Counted from the first letter of the stretch, positions 43,576 through 53,795 are shown. The stretch is 64,000 nucleotides of DNA from Clostridiales bacterium (GCA_017961235.1 JAGCXQ010000064.1:1-64000); one strand, 5' to 3'. Numbers and translations are program-made. The notes: generated by a model from the sequence alone, not told the origin.

Positions 43576-44619
43576 TTATTGCTTTCTGCTGGCAGACAGT
43601 ACCAGTTTCTCGCAGAGGTCTTCGTAAGAGATTCCCACGGCTCTTGCTTCCTGAGGGATCAGGCTGTTCGGTGTCATGCCCGGGAGGTTATTGGCCTCGA
43701 GGCAGTAGAAGTCGCCGTCTTCTTCGGAAAGGATAAAGTCCACGCGGGAGTAGTTTCCGAGACCGAGTGCGCGGTGAACGGCGACAGCCAGTTCCTGTGC
43801 ACGCTTCGTCTGTTCTTCGGAAAGCGGTGCCGGGCAGATCTCCTCGGTCGCATTGGCCTGATATTTGTTCTTGTAGTCATAGAAGCCCTGCTTCGGACGG
43901 ATCTCGATGATCGGAAGTGCTCGCCCATCGAGAACTCCGATAGAGAACTCGCGTCCGTGGATCATCTTCTCGATCAGGCAGGTATTCTCATATTTGGTGG
44001 AGTAGGTGATCGCATCTTCCCACTCGGACTCGTCATGCACGATGGATACGCCGCAGGAGCTGCCGCAGCCGATCGGCTTGACGACACACGGGAATCCGAT
44101 CTTCTTCTGGATCTCATCGATGGACTGCTTCGAAGGATCGAAGATCACCCAGTCCGCGGTCGGGATATTAAACTGCAGAAGCAGTGTCTTGGTCAGGTGC
44201 TTGTCCATCGCGAGTGCGCATCCGAGATAACCGGAACCGGTATAAGGGATGTCGTAGCAGTCGAGGACTGCCTGGAGACGTCCGTTCTCGCCCATGCCAC
44301 CGTGGCATCCGATGAAGACCGCGTCCGCCTTCTTACACAGATCGAGAACGCCGGGCCCGATGAGTTCTTTTCGACCGCCATGCGAAGCGATGAGTGCCGG
44401 AAGATCCGGCTCGGTCTCCGGGATGGAGTAGGAGAATGTCTTTCCGGAGCCTGGCTTTACGAAGCAGTTCTCCGGATCGGATTCATCGGTACCTTCATAT
44501 ACATCGACAAAAGCCACTTCGTGACCTTTGGATAAAAGTGCATTGGAAATAAGACTTGCCGAACAGAGCGAAACGTCACGTTCCGGGCTGATGCCGCCGG
44601 CTAAAACTACGATTTTCAT
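43576..44619 (-). CDS. ddl: D-alanine--D-alanine ligase
   Basis: 347 residues of the ATP-grasp fold. It joins two D-alanines for the peptidoglycan stem peptide. Seen: VLAGGISPERDVSLCSA at the N-terminus, the HGGMGENGRLQAVLDCYDIPYTGSGYLGCALAMDK region, and C-terminal YCLEANNLPGMTPNSLIPQEARAVG with the metal-binding and substrate residues. GGGGAGGTCC precedes the ATG at 44619. The YTG residue at the omega-loop fits D-Ala-D-Ala rather than D-Ala-D-Lac synthesis; a DdlA/B-like enzyme is expected. The D-alanine supplier alr is at 55754. Confidence 0.96.
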   Translation of the reverse strand: MKIVVLAGGISPERDVSLCSASLISNALLSKGHEVAFVDVYEGTDESDPENCFVKPGSGKTFSYSIPETEPDLPALIASHGGRKELIGPGVLDLCKKADAVFIGCHGGMGENGRLQAVLDCYDIPYTGSGYLGCALAMDKHLTKTLLLQFNIPTADWVIFDPSKQSIDEIQKKIGFPCVVKPIGCGSSCGVSIVHDESEWEDAITYSTKYENTCLIEKMIHGREFSIGVLDGRALPIIEIRPKQGFYDYKNKYQANATEEICPAPLSEEQTKRAQELAVAVHRALGLGNYSRVDFILSEEDGDFYCLEANNLPGMTPNSLIPQEARAVGISYEDLCEKLVLSASRKQ

Positions 44620-44815
44620 AAGAAAAAGGACCTCCCCTCAGAGTGTGCGATCCATCTTTCCGGTATTCATCCCGAAAAGCACACGCCATGATTATACACT
44701 TTTTCATTATATGGAAAGAATCAATTTGCCATTTGTAACGAAAGAGTAGGATTTTCGTGACGACAGGGCGCATGAATGGTATGATAGTGTGGTATAAGTA
44801 GGTGGAGGTCGCAAT

Positions 44816-47077
44816 ATGCTTGCCGTTTTGTATTTGATCATTGCAATATTCTTCGGAACTCAGCTGATCCGTTTCCTGATTCCGGATATCCGTCGTCTGT
44901 TTGTCGGTATTGCTTCAGACGCCGAGACGATCGAGAAAGTTCCGACGATGCTGTTCCTTCTTCCGGCAGGAACTCTGGTCGGTCTGCTTCTTTGCTCCTG
45001 GATCACCTATATTCTCGCTTACATCATGCATCCCTATATTCCGGCGGACACTGCGAACCTCCTTCCGGCGAATATCGTCAGCATGTGTATCTTTGCATAT
45101 CTTGCCTGCCTTTTCTGGCAGAGATGTTTTCTTCGGAACTACAGAAACCAGCAGGATCCGAAGTTTAAGAAACTTCCGGATTTCCGCCGCCGCCCGGGTT
45201 CGGTGATCTTCTATCTGACATCGGTACTTCTGGTTCTGAGCGCGGTTGCTTTTGTTTATTTCTATACCTGCTTCACCAGTGGGAATACCATCCGCCTGGG
45301 ATTCTCGATCTTCAGCGACTTCTCTCCGCATGTAGCGATTACATCGGGATTCGGCAACGGCTCGAACTTCCCGACGCAGTATCCGCACTTTGCAGGGGAC
45401 AATATCCAGTACCACTTCATGTTCTACTTCCTGACAGGTAATCTTCAGGCGATGGGTCTCCCGATCGTCTGGGCGATCAACCTGCCGTCGATCCTCTGCA
45501 TGGGATCCGCGCTGGCACTGCTCGGCACACTGGCCGTTCTTCTTTCCGCAAGAAGAAGTGCTTTTGTCTTCGCGCCGGTGCTGGTGCTTTTCCGTAGTGC
45601 GTGGAACGTATTCCACCAGTTCTCGGAGCTTACGAGTGCACCGGGAGGATCTTTCGGATCGGCGATCAAGTCCATCACGAAGCAGGCGGCCTGGTATGGC
45701 TACACATTCCGTGATGAATGGGGCATCTGGGCGATCAATGTCTATGCGAACCAGCGCCATCTGGCACTCGGTGTCGGTCTGGTGCTCGTACTGATTTTCC
45801 TGTTCCTGCCGCACTTCCGGAGGATGTTCCTGCATCTTTCCCGCACGAAGGGCTTCGGCAAGAAGGCCAAGATGTTCTTTGCCTCCCGTGAGGCGTGGAT
45901 CGCAAGAAAAGCAGATCCGCTGCATCCGTGGGGTTCTGTGATCCTGGGGTCTCTGATCGCGGTCTCGATGCCGTTCTTCCACGGCTCCTGCCTGATCTGT
46001 GCACTCCTGGTTCTTTTTGGTATGGCGATCTTCTCCGAGTTCCGTCTCGGCTACGCAGTCGTTGCCGCAGTTTCCGTGATCTCCGCGGCTGTGCAGGCCT
46101 GGTTCTTCGCCGGCGGCGCATCCAATGTCGCGAGCTTCCAGTACAATTTCGGCTTCGTTATTCCGGAACTTGCCGGAAAAGAGAAAGCCGGTATCGGCAC
46201 GATCTTCAGTTCCCTCGGCACGATCGCGGATTATCTCTACAAGATCGGCTTCCTGACGGTGATCCTGCCGGCAGTGCTGTTCATCGGCCTTTTGATCTAC
46301 GAGCTCGTCAAGAAAAAGAACCCGTACCGTCCGGTACTGATCCTTGCCTTCTCGATCCCGATGATCTTCGCGTTCTTCTGTCAGGTCTCTCTCGAGGTGC
46401 TGGCGAACCACAAGTTCATCCAGGTCAGCTTTATCCTCTTCGATATCTTTATCGCGGGCATCCTGGCCAATCTTCTTGCCCTGCCGATCAAGGTGGCGAA
46501 GAAGGAGAAGGCTTCCGATTCCGACGAGGAAGAGAAAAAGCCTTCCGGCTATGCCATGCCGAAGAAAGCATTCATTCCTGTTCAGATCGCATCGGCTGCA
46601 GTCTGCCTGTGCCTGACCTTCGGTCTTACTGCGACAGGTGTCAGCGAATGGTTCACCTACTATAACGTCAACACCCATGAGGGCGGTTTTGTCGAGCTCC
46701 GTCCGGACGCACAGATCGTGGACTGGGTAAGTAAGAATACGGCAGAAGATGATATCTTCCTCACGCCGATGTGGTCCGTCAATGACTTCTTCCTGAGCGG
46801 ACGCAGAGTCTATTACGGATGGCCGTATTTCGCCTGGTCGGCAGGTCATGATACGGAGACCCGCCAGATCAACTACCAGTGGCTGCTCTGCGGATGCAAC
46901 GGCGATATCAATGAGTTCCGCCGTTACTGCGGTGAGATGAACATCCGCTATGTCATTCTCTCGGATGATTACTATGGCAATTCAGAGACACGTGATTACT
47001 ACTATCCGGAGTTCTTCGAGCAGAACCTGACCGAGATGATCCGTTTCGACGACGGTACCGCCATCTATAAGGTCTGA
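44816..47077 (+). CDS. Large polytopic membrane protein (glycosyltransferase-like)
   Basis: 753 residues with about 13 membrane helices and a charged cytoplasmic loop (KKEKASDSDEEEKKPSG, around residue 570). The first outside loop (SDFSPHVAITSGFGNGSNFPTQYPHFAGDNIQYHFMFYF) and the soluble C-terminal domain (TAEDDIFLTPMW...YYGWPYFAWSAGHD...MNIRYVILSDDYYG) resemble those of GT-C-fold membrane sugar transferases, but no DXD or family motif is certain. Its function is unassigned; polyprenyl-linked sugar transfer is the working idea. TGGAGGTCG precedes the ATG. It ends seven bases before the flavoprotein gene. Confidence 0.7.
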   Translation: MLAVLYLIIAIFFGTQLIRFLIPDIRRLFVGIASDAETIEKVPTMLFLLPAGTLVGLLLCSWITYILAYIMHPYIPADTANLLPANIVSMCIFAYLACLFWQRCFLRNYRNQQDPKFKKLPDFRRRPGSVIFYLTSVLLVLSAVAFVYFYTCFTSGNTIRLGFSIFSDFSPHVAITSGFGNGSNFPTQYPHFAGDNIQYHFMFYFLTGNLQAMGLPIVWAINLPSILCMGSALALLGTLAVLLSARRSAFVFAPVLVLFRSAWNVFHQFSELTSAPGGSFGSAIKSITKQAAWYGYTFRDEWGIWAINVYANQRHLALGVGLVLVLIFLFLPHFRRMFLHLSRTKGFGKKAKMFFASREAWIARKADPLHPWGSVILGSLIAVSMPFFHGSCLICALLVLFGMAIFSEFRLGYAVVAAVSVISAAVQAWFFAGGASNVASFQYNFGFVIPELAGKEKAGIGTIFSSLGTIADYLYKIGFLTVILPAVLFIGLLIYELVKKKNPYRPVLILAFSIPMIFAFFCQVSLEVLANHKFIQVSFILFDIFIAGILANLLALPIKVAKKEKASDSDEEEKKPSGYAMPKKAFIPVQIASAAVCLCLTFGLTATGVSEWFTYYNVNTHEGGFVELRPDAQIVDWVSKNTAEDDIFLTPMWSVNDFFLSGRRVYYGWPYFAWSAGHDTETRQINYQWLLCGCNGDINEFRRYCGEMNIRYVILSDDYYGNSETRDYYYPEFFEQNLTEMIRFDDGTAIYKV

Positions 47078-47084
47078 GGATCCG

Positions 47085-48407
47085 ATGAGTATTCCGCTGC
47101 AAAAGCACTTTGACGTGATCGTGATCGGCGCCGGCCCTTCCGGGATGATGGCCGCAATCACTTGTGCGGAGAGCGGTTCTTCGGTGCTGCTTCTTGAGAA
47201 GAAAGACCGTCCCGGGAAGAAACTTCTTCTGACCGGACACGGCCGCTGTAATATGACGAATCTCCGGATACCCGGAAATTTCCTTGAATCCTATCACGAG
47301 AATGCCCGTTTCCTGACATCCTCGTTTCATGCATTTCCGCCGGAAGAAGTAAGAGAATTGTTCCAGAGCCTCGGCGTTCCTTCCCATGAGGAAGACGATG
47401 GGCGGATCTTCCCGGATTCCCAGCAGGCGGCAACCGTCTGCGATGCGCTCGAGCGCGCCCTTTCCGATGCCGGTGTGAAGGTTCTTTATTCGTCCGCGGT
47501 GAGCAATGTCGCGAAGACCGGAAATGACCCGGAAAAGAAGGAGAACTTCCTGGTAAAGACGGAAAATGATGCATACACTTCCCGCGCAGTGATCCTCTGT
47601 ACCGGAGGCAAGAGCTTCCCACATACAGGATCGGAAGGTGACGGATATCATCTGGCGGCAGAAAACGGACATACCGTGACAGCCCTGGCACCGGCGCTTG
47701 CGCCGATACTGCTTTCCAGTTTTTCAGACACATCGATGGACCGCCGTGAGGACTGTGGCGCCGAGTTCACTCTCGCGGGGATCACGCTTCCCGATGTCGG
47801 GGCATCTCTTTGGATCGACGGAAAGAAAGGAAGAAGCGCACGCGGGGATCTTTTATTTACCCATCAGGGCGTGAGCGGACCTGCTGCCATGCAGCTCTCG
47901 AGGGAACTTCCTGCGGTAGCCGGGAAATATCCGGAGGGAAAAGTCCGGTTCGTGATCGATATGCTTCCCGATCTTAGGGAAGAGGAAGTGGAAGAGAGGC
48001 TTCTTTCCGCCATGACGGAGAATCCGAACCGCCACATGAAGCGGCTTCTTTGTGAGACATTCCATCTTCAGGAAAAAGCAGCCATACTGGCGCTGTCCGG
48101 TGAGACGATGGATCTTTCCGCCAATGAAGTTAGAAAAGAAGTCCGAAAAACGATCGTACGAAACCTCAAGGCAAGTGCTTTTGACGTGGAAAAATGCACA
48201 CCGATCGACATCGCCTATGTCACCCGTGGCGGTGTGAATATTAAAGAGATCTCTCCGAAGACGATGGGATCAAAGATCGTGGAAGGACTTTTCTTCGCGG
48301 GCGAAGTGATGGATATCGACGGGATCTCCGGAGGATATAATCTGCAGCATGCGTGGGCGAGCGGAAGAGCCGCCGGGAAAGCTGCTTCAGAATATGCTCA
48401 GAACTGA
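47085..48407 (+). CDS. HI0933-family FAD-dependent oxidoreductase (YhiN-like)
   Basis: 440 residues. The N-terminal FAD-binding motif is VIGAGPSGMMAAITCAESG, followed by LLEKKDRPGKKLLLTGHGRCNMTN, the family hallmark. Near the C-terminus GGVNIKEISPKTMGSKIVEGLFFAGEVMDIDGISGGYNLQHAWASG completes the FAD site. The family is large in Bacillota; its reaction is not settled, though it is often annotated as an aminoacetone oxidase-type flavoprotein or NAD(P)/FAD oxidoreductase. It follows the membrane protein gene closely and converges with the EamA transporter gene. Confidence 0.93.
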   Translation: MSIPLQKHFDVIVIGAGPSGMMAAITCAESGSSVLLLEKKDRPGKKLLLTGHGRCNMTNLRIPGNFLESYHENARFLTSSFHAFPPEEVRELFQSLGVPSHEEDDGRIFPDSQQAATVCDALERALSDAGVKVLYSSAVSNVAKTGNDPEKKENFLVKTENDAYTSRAVILCTGGKSFPHTGSEGDGYHLAAENGHTVTALAPALAPILLSSFSDTSMDRREDCGAEFTLAGITLPDVGASLWIDGKKGRSARGDLLFTHQGVSGPAAMQLSRELPAVAGKYPEGKVRFVIDMLPDLREEEVEERLLSAMTENPNRHMKRLLCETFHLQEKAAILALSGETMDLSANEVRKEVRKTIVRNLKASAFDVEKCTPIDIAYVTRGGVNIKEISPKTMGSKIVEGLFFAGEVMDIDGISGGYNLQHAWASGRAAGKAASEYAQN

Positions 48408-48416
48408 GGCCCCGGA

Positions 48417-49307
48417 TCAGACACCCAGGACGCTGAAGATGATGCCGGTGAAAATGATGGAAGCACAGAAGAGCCGGTAAGCGATCCCTTTCTCATGGAA
48501 AACGAATTTGCCGCCTAAGATCGTCACGAAGCAGGCGCTCTGCTTGACGACGGTCATGACGGTGATCAGGCTGTTCGGATCGGCATTGGCGATGAAAAGA
48601 GATGCATCCCCGATGACGAACATGATCGACATCAGCCAGATCCAGCCGTTCTTAAAGGCTTCTTTCCGGATCTTCGTTCTCGTGACCAGCACATAGAGAG
48701 AATAAAGCGCGAGAAGGAAGAGCATGTACCAGAACTGCATCTGGGAGCTGTTGATATCCTTCATGAGGATCTTATCAAGAAGTCCGGACACGGAATTCAG
48801 GACGCAGGAGCCAAAAGCGAGAAGAACGAACTTCGTGCGGTTCCCTTCCGGTGCATCGGTGGAACTGCTGTCCGTGGAAGGATCCTCTGATTCTTTCTTC
48901 CCGAAGAGCTTGAAGCGCAGGGACAGAAGTCCGAAGACGACCAGTGCCAGACCGAGGAGCTGGTTCCACAGAAGTACTTCGTGAAGTACGATCACGCCGA
49001 GGAGCATGCCGAGAAGGACTCGTGAGAGATCGAGGACACCGTAGAGGCTGACAGGCAGGTGCTTGAGTGCATGAAAGCCCATCATCCAGGCAAGGAAGAT
49101 GGAGAAAGATTTAATGAGGACGAGCCCGTACTGGTACGGCTCCATTCCCATCGCACGGGGCGCGCGCGGGACGACGATCAGAAATCCGATCAGAGTATAG
49201 ATAAGAAGGACCTCCATCACAGAGCTCTTATCCATCGCTTTTTTCTTGCTGATCTCGCGGCCGCCTTTCAGAAGGCCATATACCAGTGTGAGTAGGATCC
49301 AGACCAT
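48417..49307 (-). CDS. EamA/DMT-family transporter
   Basis: 296 residues with ten predicted membrane helices in two EamA repeats of five, separated by a charged loop (KLFGKKESEDPSTDSSSTDAPEGNRT) near residue 150. The DMT superfamily exports or imports small metabolites such as amino acids, nucleotide sugars or drugs; the substrate cannot be told. It converges with the flavoprotein gene, with nine bases between the stops, and diverges from the beta-propeller gene across 315 bases. Confidence 0.9.
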   Translation of the reverse strand: MVWILLTLVYGLLKGGREISKKKAMDKSSVMEVLLIYTLIGFLIVVPRAPRAMGMEPYQYGLVLIKSFSIFLAWMMGFHALKHLPVSLYGVLDLSRVLLGMLLGVIVLHEVLLWNQLLGLALVVFGLLSLRFKLFGKKESEDPSTDSSSTDAPEGNRTKFVLLAFGSCVLNSVSGLLDKILMKDINSSQMQFWYMLFLLALYSLYVLVTRTKIRKEAFKNGWIWLMSIMFVIGDASLFIANADPNSLITVMTVVKQSACFVTILGGKFVFHEKGIAYRLFCASIIFTGIIFSVLGV

Positions 49308-49622
49308 CGGTAATCTCCATCATGTAAAGTGCGCTTTCTCAAAAACGCCGTTGAAATAATAGTACAGGGCAAGTGCTTTTGTAAACGAAAGAAGTGCCGT
49401 CAAAGTGACGAATTCTTGCGATTCTTCGAACCGGCGGAAAACCGGAAGAAACGCCGGAATTGCTCTTATTTTTTTGAGAATTCCATGAAAAAAGCACTTT
49501 CCGAATATGCGTGAAAGTTTTTTTGTGCATGTTTGCGGTATCGAAATGAGCATCTTTGTGATAATATGTGAAAATACAAAAGAGTATCCTTCGGCAGAAT
49601 ATTATCTGATGAGGCTATAAAA
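49308..49622. other. 315-bp divergent spacer with inverted AAGTGCTTTT pair
   Basis: No gene is supported here. The spacer separates two diverging genes and so must hold both promoters, but no strong -35/-10 pair is evident. It carries AAGTGCTTTT at 49371-49380 and its reverse complement AAAAGCACTT at 49490-49499, plus short inverted repeats (CCGGCGGAAAACCGG near 49430). Confidence 0.6.
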
Positions 49623-51572
49623 ATGGGAAGACCCGAAAACGTAAGATATGAGAATCAGTTTTACAGACCGCGTCGTGTGAACAACAACGGTCTTTATATT
49701 CTGTTCCTCGTTACCGTGGCGCTGGTAGTCACGACGATCGTTCTTGCTGTGGTCACACTCAAAAAAGGTAAGAAGGCTGTCAAAGAAACGACCGAAAGTA
49801 CTTCCAAGCAGGCCATCGTTACAAATGATCAGGGAGAGACGGTAGATCCGACAGGCATTATTGTCGTAACGCCGACAGTGACACCTGCACCGATGATCGA
49901 AGAATATCAGAATCCGATTCTCTATCCTGCAACAGCGAAGATGGATGTATTGATGGGAAAGCCGAAGGATGAGAATACTCCATCCGGCCGTAAGGTATCC
50001 CAGACTGTATATAACGGCGATGAAAAGGTGAGCGGATATCAGAGACAGGATGAGATCCATATGGGCGATCCGCTAAACTACCAGAAGGTAGGGGGTATCC
50101 TGACATTCCGCGGCAACAATTTCCGTAATTGTGCTTCCTGGGGCACATTCTCTCTCGATCCGGCAAAAGATAAACATCTTGAGGAGATCTGGAGCGTCAA
50201 GTCCGGCGATATTAAGGGAAGAGCTTTCCCCTATTGGTGCGGCACGCTCTGGACCGGTCAGCCTCTGGCTGTCAAATGGGATTGGAATGTCCAGCAGCTG
50301 ATGAATCTGTATCCGGAGAAGAAGTCAAAGAAAGATCTCACGGAGGTCATCGTTGCAGCAGGTGACGGCTATGTGTATTTCCTTGATCTGGAAGACGGAC
50401 AGCCGACCAGAGACAAGCTTAAGCTTGGTTTTACCGTAAAGGGAACACCTGCGATCGATCCGAGAGGCTATCCGATCCTTTATGTCGGACAGGGTGATAA
50501 TAATGTGGAAGGCGCACCGGATAAAGTCGGATTCCGTATCATCAATCTGATGAATTTCGAGATCATCCATTATCAGTGCGGTCTGGATTCCCGTGCCTTC
50601 AGAAGCAGCTGGGGTGCATGTGACTCCTCCCCGATCGTCTGCGCGGATGCAGATACTCTGATCTATCCGAATGAAAACGGTATGGTCTATACAGTAAAAC
50701 TGAACACACAGTTCAATGTCGGAACCGGCACACTTTCGATCAATCCGCAGACGATAGCGTATAAGTTTATCTTCGACGAAATTCAGCAGAAGGCGCTCTA
50801 CGGTATCGAGAGTTCCATGGCGGTCTATGATCATTATGGCTGGTTTACGGATAGCGCCGGAGACCTGATCTGTCTGGATCTCAATACACTGGAAATGATC
50901 TGGTCAAGAAGACTTGGCGATGACTCGGACGTTACCCCCGTTATCGAAGAATCAAACGGGCATGTATATCTTTACACTGGTACTGAGGTCGACTGGCAGA
51001 AGGATCATGGAACCGGAACCTGGCAGGGTGCATCATTTACATATAAAGTGGATGCAATGACCGGTGAGATCGTATGGGAGACGTCTCGAGACTGTTTCTC
51101 TTATTCTGATGTGGATAACAGATCAAACGATGTAAACGGCGGTATGTTAGGCACACCGGTCATCGGAAAAGGAAAAGCTTCCAATCTGGTCTTCTTCTCC
51201 TACTGTATGACCAAGGGATATCAGAGAGGAAACTCTATTATTGCTTATGACAAGGAGACCGGAAACAGGGCATGGGAGTATGTGATGGAGTATGTAGAAG
51301 ATCCGGAGCATATCAATGACCCGTATAGCTGGAGCTCTCCTGTAGATGTTTATGATGATCAGGGCAATCCGTATATTATGATCTGCGACTCTTATGGTCA
51401 GGTTCATATGGTGGATGCTTTGACGGGTGATTTTGTTTCTTCAGTCCGGCTTCAGAATAAAGCTTTCCCGAATGAGAAGCTGAATAATACAGAGTCCTCT
51501 CCGATCGTTGTAGATGGTATTCTGGTCGTTGGAACCCGTGGCATGGGAATTTACGGGGTGAAGATTTCATGA
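49623..51572 (+). CDS. Membrane-anchored PQQ-like beta-propeller protein
   Basis: 649 residues. A basic N-terminus is followed by one membrane helix (about 25-46, LYILFLVTVALVVTTIVLAVV), a Thr/Pro linker, and an exported domain of about 550 residues. The domain shows repeated PQQ-type blades (DGYVYFLDLEDGQPT, GDLICLDLNTLEMIWSR, YKVDAMTGEIVWE, IIAYDKETGNRAWEY, GQVHMVDALTGDFV). Similar propellers act as scaffolds or binding platforms; the residues for PQQ itself are not evident. It overlaps the next gene by four bases, so the two are coupled. Confidence 0.85.
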   Translation: MGRPENVRYENQFYRPRRVNNNGLYILFLVTVALVVTTIVLAVVTLKKGKKAVKETTESTSKQAIVTNDQGETVDPTGIIVVTPTVTPAPMIEEYQNPILYPATAKMDVLMGKPKDENTPSGRKVSQTVYNGDEKVSGYQRQDEIHMGDPLNYQKVGGILTFRGNNFRNCASWGTFSLDPAKDKHLEEIWSVKSGDIKGRAFPYWCGTLWTGQPLAVKWDWNVQQLMNLYPEKKSKKDLTEVIVAAGDGYVYFLDLEDGQPTRDKLKLGFTVKGTPAIDPRGYPILYVGQGDNNVEGAPDKVGFRIINLMNFEIIHYQCGLDSRAFRSSWGACDSSPIVCADADTLIYPNENGMVYTVKLNTQFNVGTGTLSINPQTIAYKFIFDEIQQKALYGIESSMAVYDHYGWFTDSAGDLICLDLNTLEMIWSRRLGDDSDVTPVIEESNGHVYLYTGTEVDWQKDHGTGTWQGASFTYKVDAMTGEIVWETSRDCFSYSDVDNRSNDVNGGMLGTPVIGKGKASNLVFFSYCMTKGYQRGNSIIAYDKETGNRAWEYVMEYVEDPEHINDPYSWSSPVDVYDDQGNPYIMICDSYGQVHMVDALTGDFVSSVRLQNKAFPNEKLNNTESSPIVVDGILVVGTRGMGIYGVKIS

Positions 51573-52036
51573 GCAAGACGACGGCACATGAAGTGATATG
51601 GATGAACGAGGCGCTATCGATGAGTGAGAAGAAGCATGATTATAGAGACATCGTCTTCATCGAGACTGAACTCTCCGGCTACCGCAGAGGAAGCCTGAAA
51701 GCGTCTATCGACCTTTGTGCCGGACGGATCGCCTGGACAGATACGCATATGTGGAATAAAGACTTTGTCAGAGCCCTCGCGCCGCAGGTGATCGAGCGCA
51801 TCTATCAGGGCCTGCCGGAGACGGAAGTCCTTTCGTGGGCGACCGACTATGCCAAGGGCATCGGTCATCTCATGGGCTCACAGACGTCATCCTTCCCGCA
51901 GGACTGGTCCGTCGAGATCCGCTTCTCGGATGGCGAAGTCTTAAAGGCCTGTGGCGTCAGCAATTTCCCGAAACAGTGGAGCACGTACCGCCGCCTTCTC
52001 GAAGAAGTGGCAAAAACATCTTTCCGCCTCCGCTGA
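51569..52036 (+). CDS. Hypothetical protein coupled to the beta-propeller gene
   Basis: 155 residues, no membrane helix or signal peptide. Visible segments are SLKASIDLCAGRIAWTDTHMWN and DWSVEIRFSDGEVLKACGVSNFPKQWSTYRRLLEEV. I do not recognise the family. It overlaps the beta-propeller gene by four bases and is followed by a terminator, so it ends that operon. Confidence 0.65.
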   Translation: MSKTTAHEVIWMNEALSMSEKKHDYRDIVFIETELSGYRRGSLKASIDLCAGRIAWTDTHMWNKDFVRALAPQVIERIYQGLPETEVLSWATDYAKGIGHLMGSQTSSFPQDWSVEIRFSDGEVLKACGVSNFPKQWSTYRRLLEEVAKTSFRLR

Positions 52037-52066
52037 TCCCTCTTACTAAACTGATTCTTTTCTCGT

Positions 52067-52107
52067 GACGGTTCTCGCTCATAAAGGTGACGAAACCGCC
52101 TTTTTTT
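52067..52107 (+). terminator. Probable rho-independent terminator
   Basis: An imperfect stem formed by ACGGTTCTCG and CGAAACCGCC encloses about 13 bases and is followed by TTTTTTT. Confidence 0.65.
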
Positions 52108-52150
52108 GGTACAATAGTGCAGAACTGTTTTTCGAAGGGGAAAAAGAAAA

Positions 52151-52753
52151 GTGGATTATTTAGAAGGTCTTCTACTGGGACGCCTGTGGAGCGATACGGA
52201 TTTCGAGAATCGTCGTCATCTGTCGCTTTTCCTTTTGTATGGCGTTTTCGTAGATCTTCTCGTCGTATATAACTACATGACGGGCGGCATGAACGGCTTG
52301 ATCACCGGTGGTTTTCTACAGAAAGTGATCATCTTCGTCGTGCTCTTTTTCTTCTGCCCGGCTCTTTGCTTCTCCTATTACCGAATGCCCTTGTGGGGCA
52401 AAATACCGGTACTTAGCGCCCAGCTCGTAAAGATCGGCGCGCTTACATTTCTGATCACGGCCTGGGCCCGTCCCAAGCTGACTGTCTCTTCCGGAGACTT
52501 AAAAGATTTCTTTATCTCGTATCTGAATAAGACACTGGAACAATTCACGGCGAAGTATGTAGATACGGCCGGTACATTTGCAACAGTACTGGGCGTTATC
52601 TCCGGCGGCGTATATGTTGTCGTAGTCATCCTTCTTATTATCCTGGCGGCTGTACTGATCCCCGGCATCGTGTTCTGTGTCGCACGTTTCCTTCAGTACT
52701 GGTATGACAAGGTCGTCAGTATGCTGGTGCTGTCGGACTATACTGACAAGTAA
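52151..52753 (+). CDS. Hypothetical polytopic membrane protein
   Basis: 200 residues starting with GTG, with GAAGGGGAAAAAG in front. Four or five membrane helices are predicted, the last one long (YVVVVILLIILAAVLIPGIVFCVARF). A soluble loop of about 55 residues (ARPKLTVSSGDLKDFFISYLNKTLEQFTAKYVD) lies between helices. No family is recognised. It is 18 bases before the kinase gene and likely cotranscribed. Confidence 0.68.
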   Translation: MDYLEGLLLGRLWSDTDFENRRHLSLFLLYGVFVDLLVVYNYMTGGMNGLITGGFLQKVIIFVVLFFFCPALCFSYYRMPLWGKIPVLSAQLVKIGALTFLITAWARPKLTVSSGDLKDFFISYLNKTLEQFTAKYVDTAGTFATVLGVISGGVYVVVVILLIILAAVLIPGIVFCVARFLQYWYDKVVSMLVLSDYTDK

Positions 52754-52771
52754 GACTGGAGAATATATACT

Positions 52772-53779
52772 ATGGCGAATTTATCAGATAAGATCCGGGT
52801 TTCGATCGATGACCTGGAAGATATGCTGGGTGTTTTCGGATTGCCGGACTTCATAAGTAAAGCAGAGGCCCGGTTTGTCCGCCAGACTGCGGAGGTCGCG
52901 AAGACTGTCTGCGAGAATCCAAAGGTCCAGGTCGTATTTGTATCCGGACCGACCTCCTCCGGCAAAACCACTTTTACCGACCGTCTGGTCAGTGAACTGG
53001 AAGCAAGAGGGAAACGGGCGATCCGCCTGTCTCTCGATGACTACTATAATCTCGAAGCATTAAACTACGATGACGAGGGACGCCCGGACTTTGAGAGCGT
53101 GAATACGCTGGATATGCGTCTGGCACGTATGGACCTGGCAAGACTCGTCAGCGGCGATGAAGTAGTCACCCCTACCTTCGACTTTATGACGAGAACGAGA
53201 GTGGCGTCTGACAAGCCGGCGCTCTCGATCGGTAAAGACGGTGTCGTGGTCGTGGAAGGCCTGCACGGGCTCTGCGACGAGACGACGGGTGCTTTTGAAA
53301 AAGAACGCTACATCGGCGTATTTATCATGCCGTATGCATCGGTCATGTCGGATAGAAGACTTCTCGACAGCGACGATCTGCGTATGCTCCGAAGGATCGT
53401 ACGTGATGTCCGCCACAGAGGAGCGCATGCGCTGACGACGATCGACTACTGGCCGATGATCCAGAATTCCGAGCAGGATTATTACCGCGATTACTTAACG
53501 AAGGCGGACTTCCACGTGAACTCTTTCCTCGCGTATGAGCCGCTCGTGATCGCAGCCCTTGCCAAGCGCGACATCGAGGACGCGCTGGCAGCATATGACC
53601 AGGGACTTCTCGCACCGTCTGTATTTATGGAGAGAAGTAACGTGAAGAAAGATTTCGCAAATATCGAGAAAGCTGTCGCAAAGGCGCGGATGCTCCAGGC
53701 CTGGCTCGACATGATCCCGCATGCGAAAGAGACATTCGTTCCGAAGACATCGATCCTGAACGAATTCCTGTGTCTGTGA
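52772..53779 (+). CDS. Uridine kinase-like P-loop nucleoside kinase
   Basis: 335 residues. The P-loop is [13 protein letters not shown] and the acceptor region SLDDYYNL is that of uridine kinase/phosphoribulokinase proteins. VVEGLHGL and [11 protein letters not shown] are also conserved. The N-terminal TGS/threonyl-tRNA-synthetase-like part found in longer bacterial 'Udk-fusion' kinases is missing; only about 45 residues precede the P-loop. It would phosphorylate uridine or a related sugar compound with ATP; the true acceptor is not certain. It lies 16 bases before metA. Confidence 0.9.
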   Translation: MANLSDKIRVSIDDLEDMLGVFGLPDFISKAEARFVRQTAEVAKTVCENPKVQVVFVSGPTSSGKTTFTDRLVSELEARGKRAIRLSLDDYYNLEALNYDDEGRPDFESVNTLDMRLARMDLARLVSGDEVVTPTFDFMTRTRVASDKPALSIGKDGVVVVEGLHGLCDETTGAFEKERYIGVFIMPYASVMSDRRLLDSDDLRMLRRIVRDVRHRGAHALTTIDYWPMIQNSEQDYYRDYLTKADFHVNSFLAYEPLVIAALAKRDIEDALAAYDQGLLAPSVFMERSNVKKDFANIEKAVAKARMLQAWLDMIPHAKETFVPKTSILNEFLCL

Positions 53780-53795
53780 AAGGGGGAGAAAGAAA

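Noticed and set aside
44915..46849. A 644-codon open frame antisense to the large membrane protein
   Set aside because: The translation is low-complexity Arg/Glu/Asp/Gln without a motif. The plus strand has a ribosome site and a regular membrane-helix pattern.
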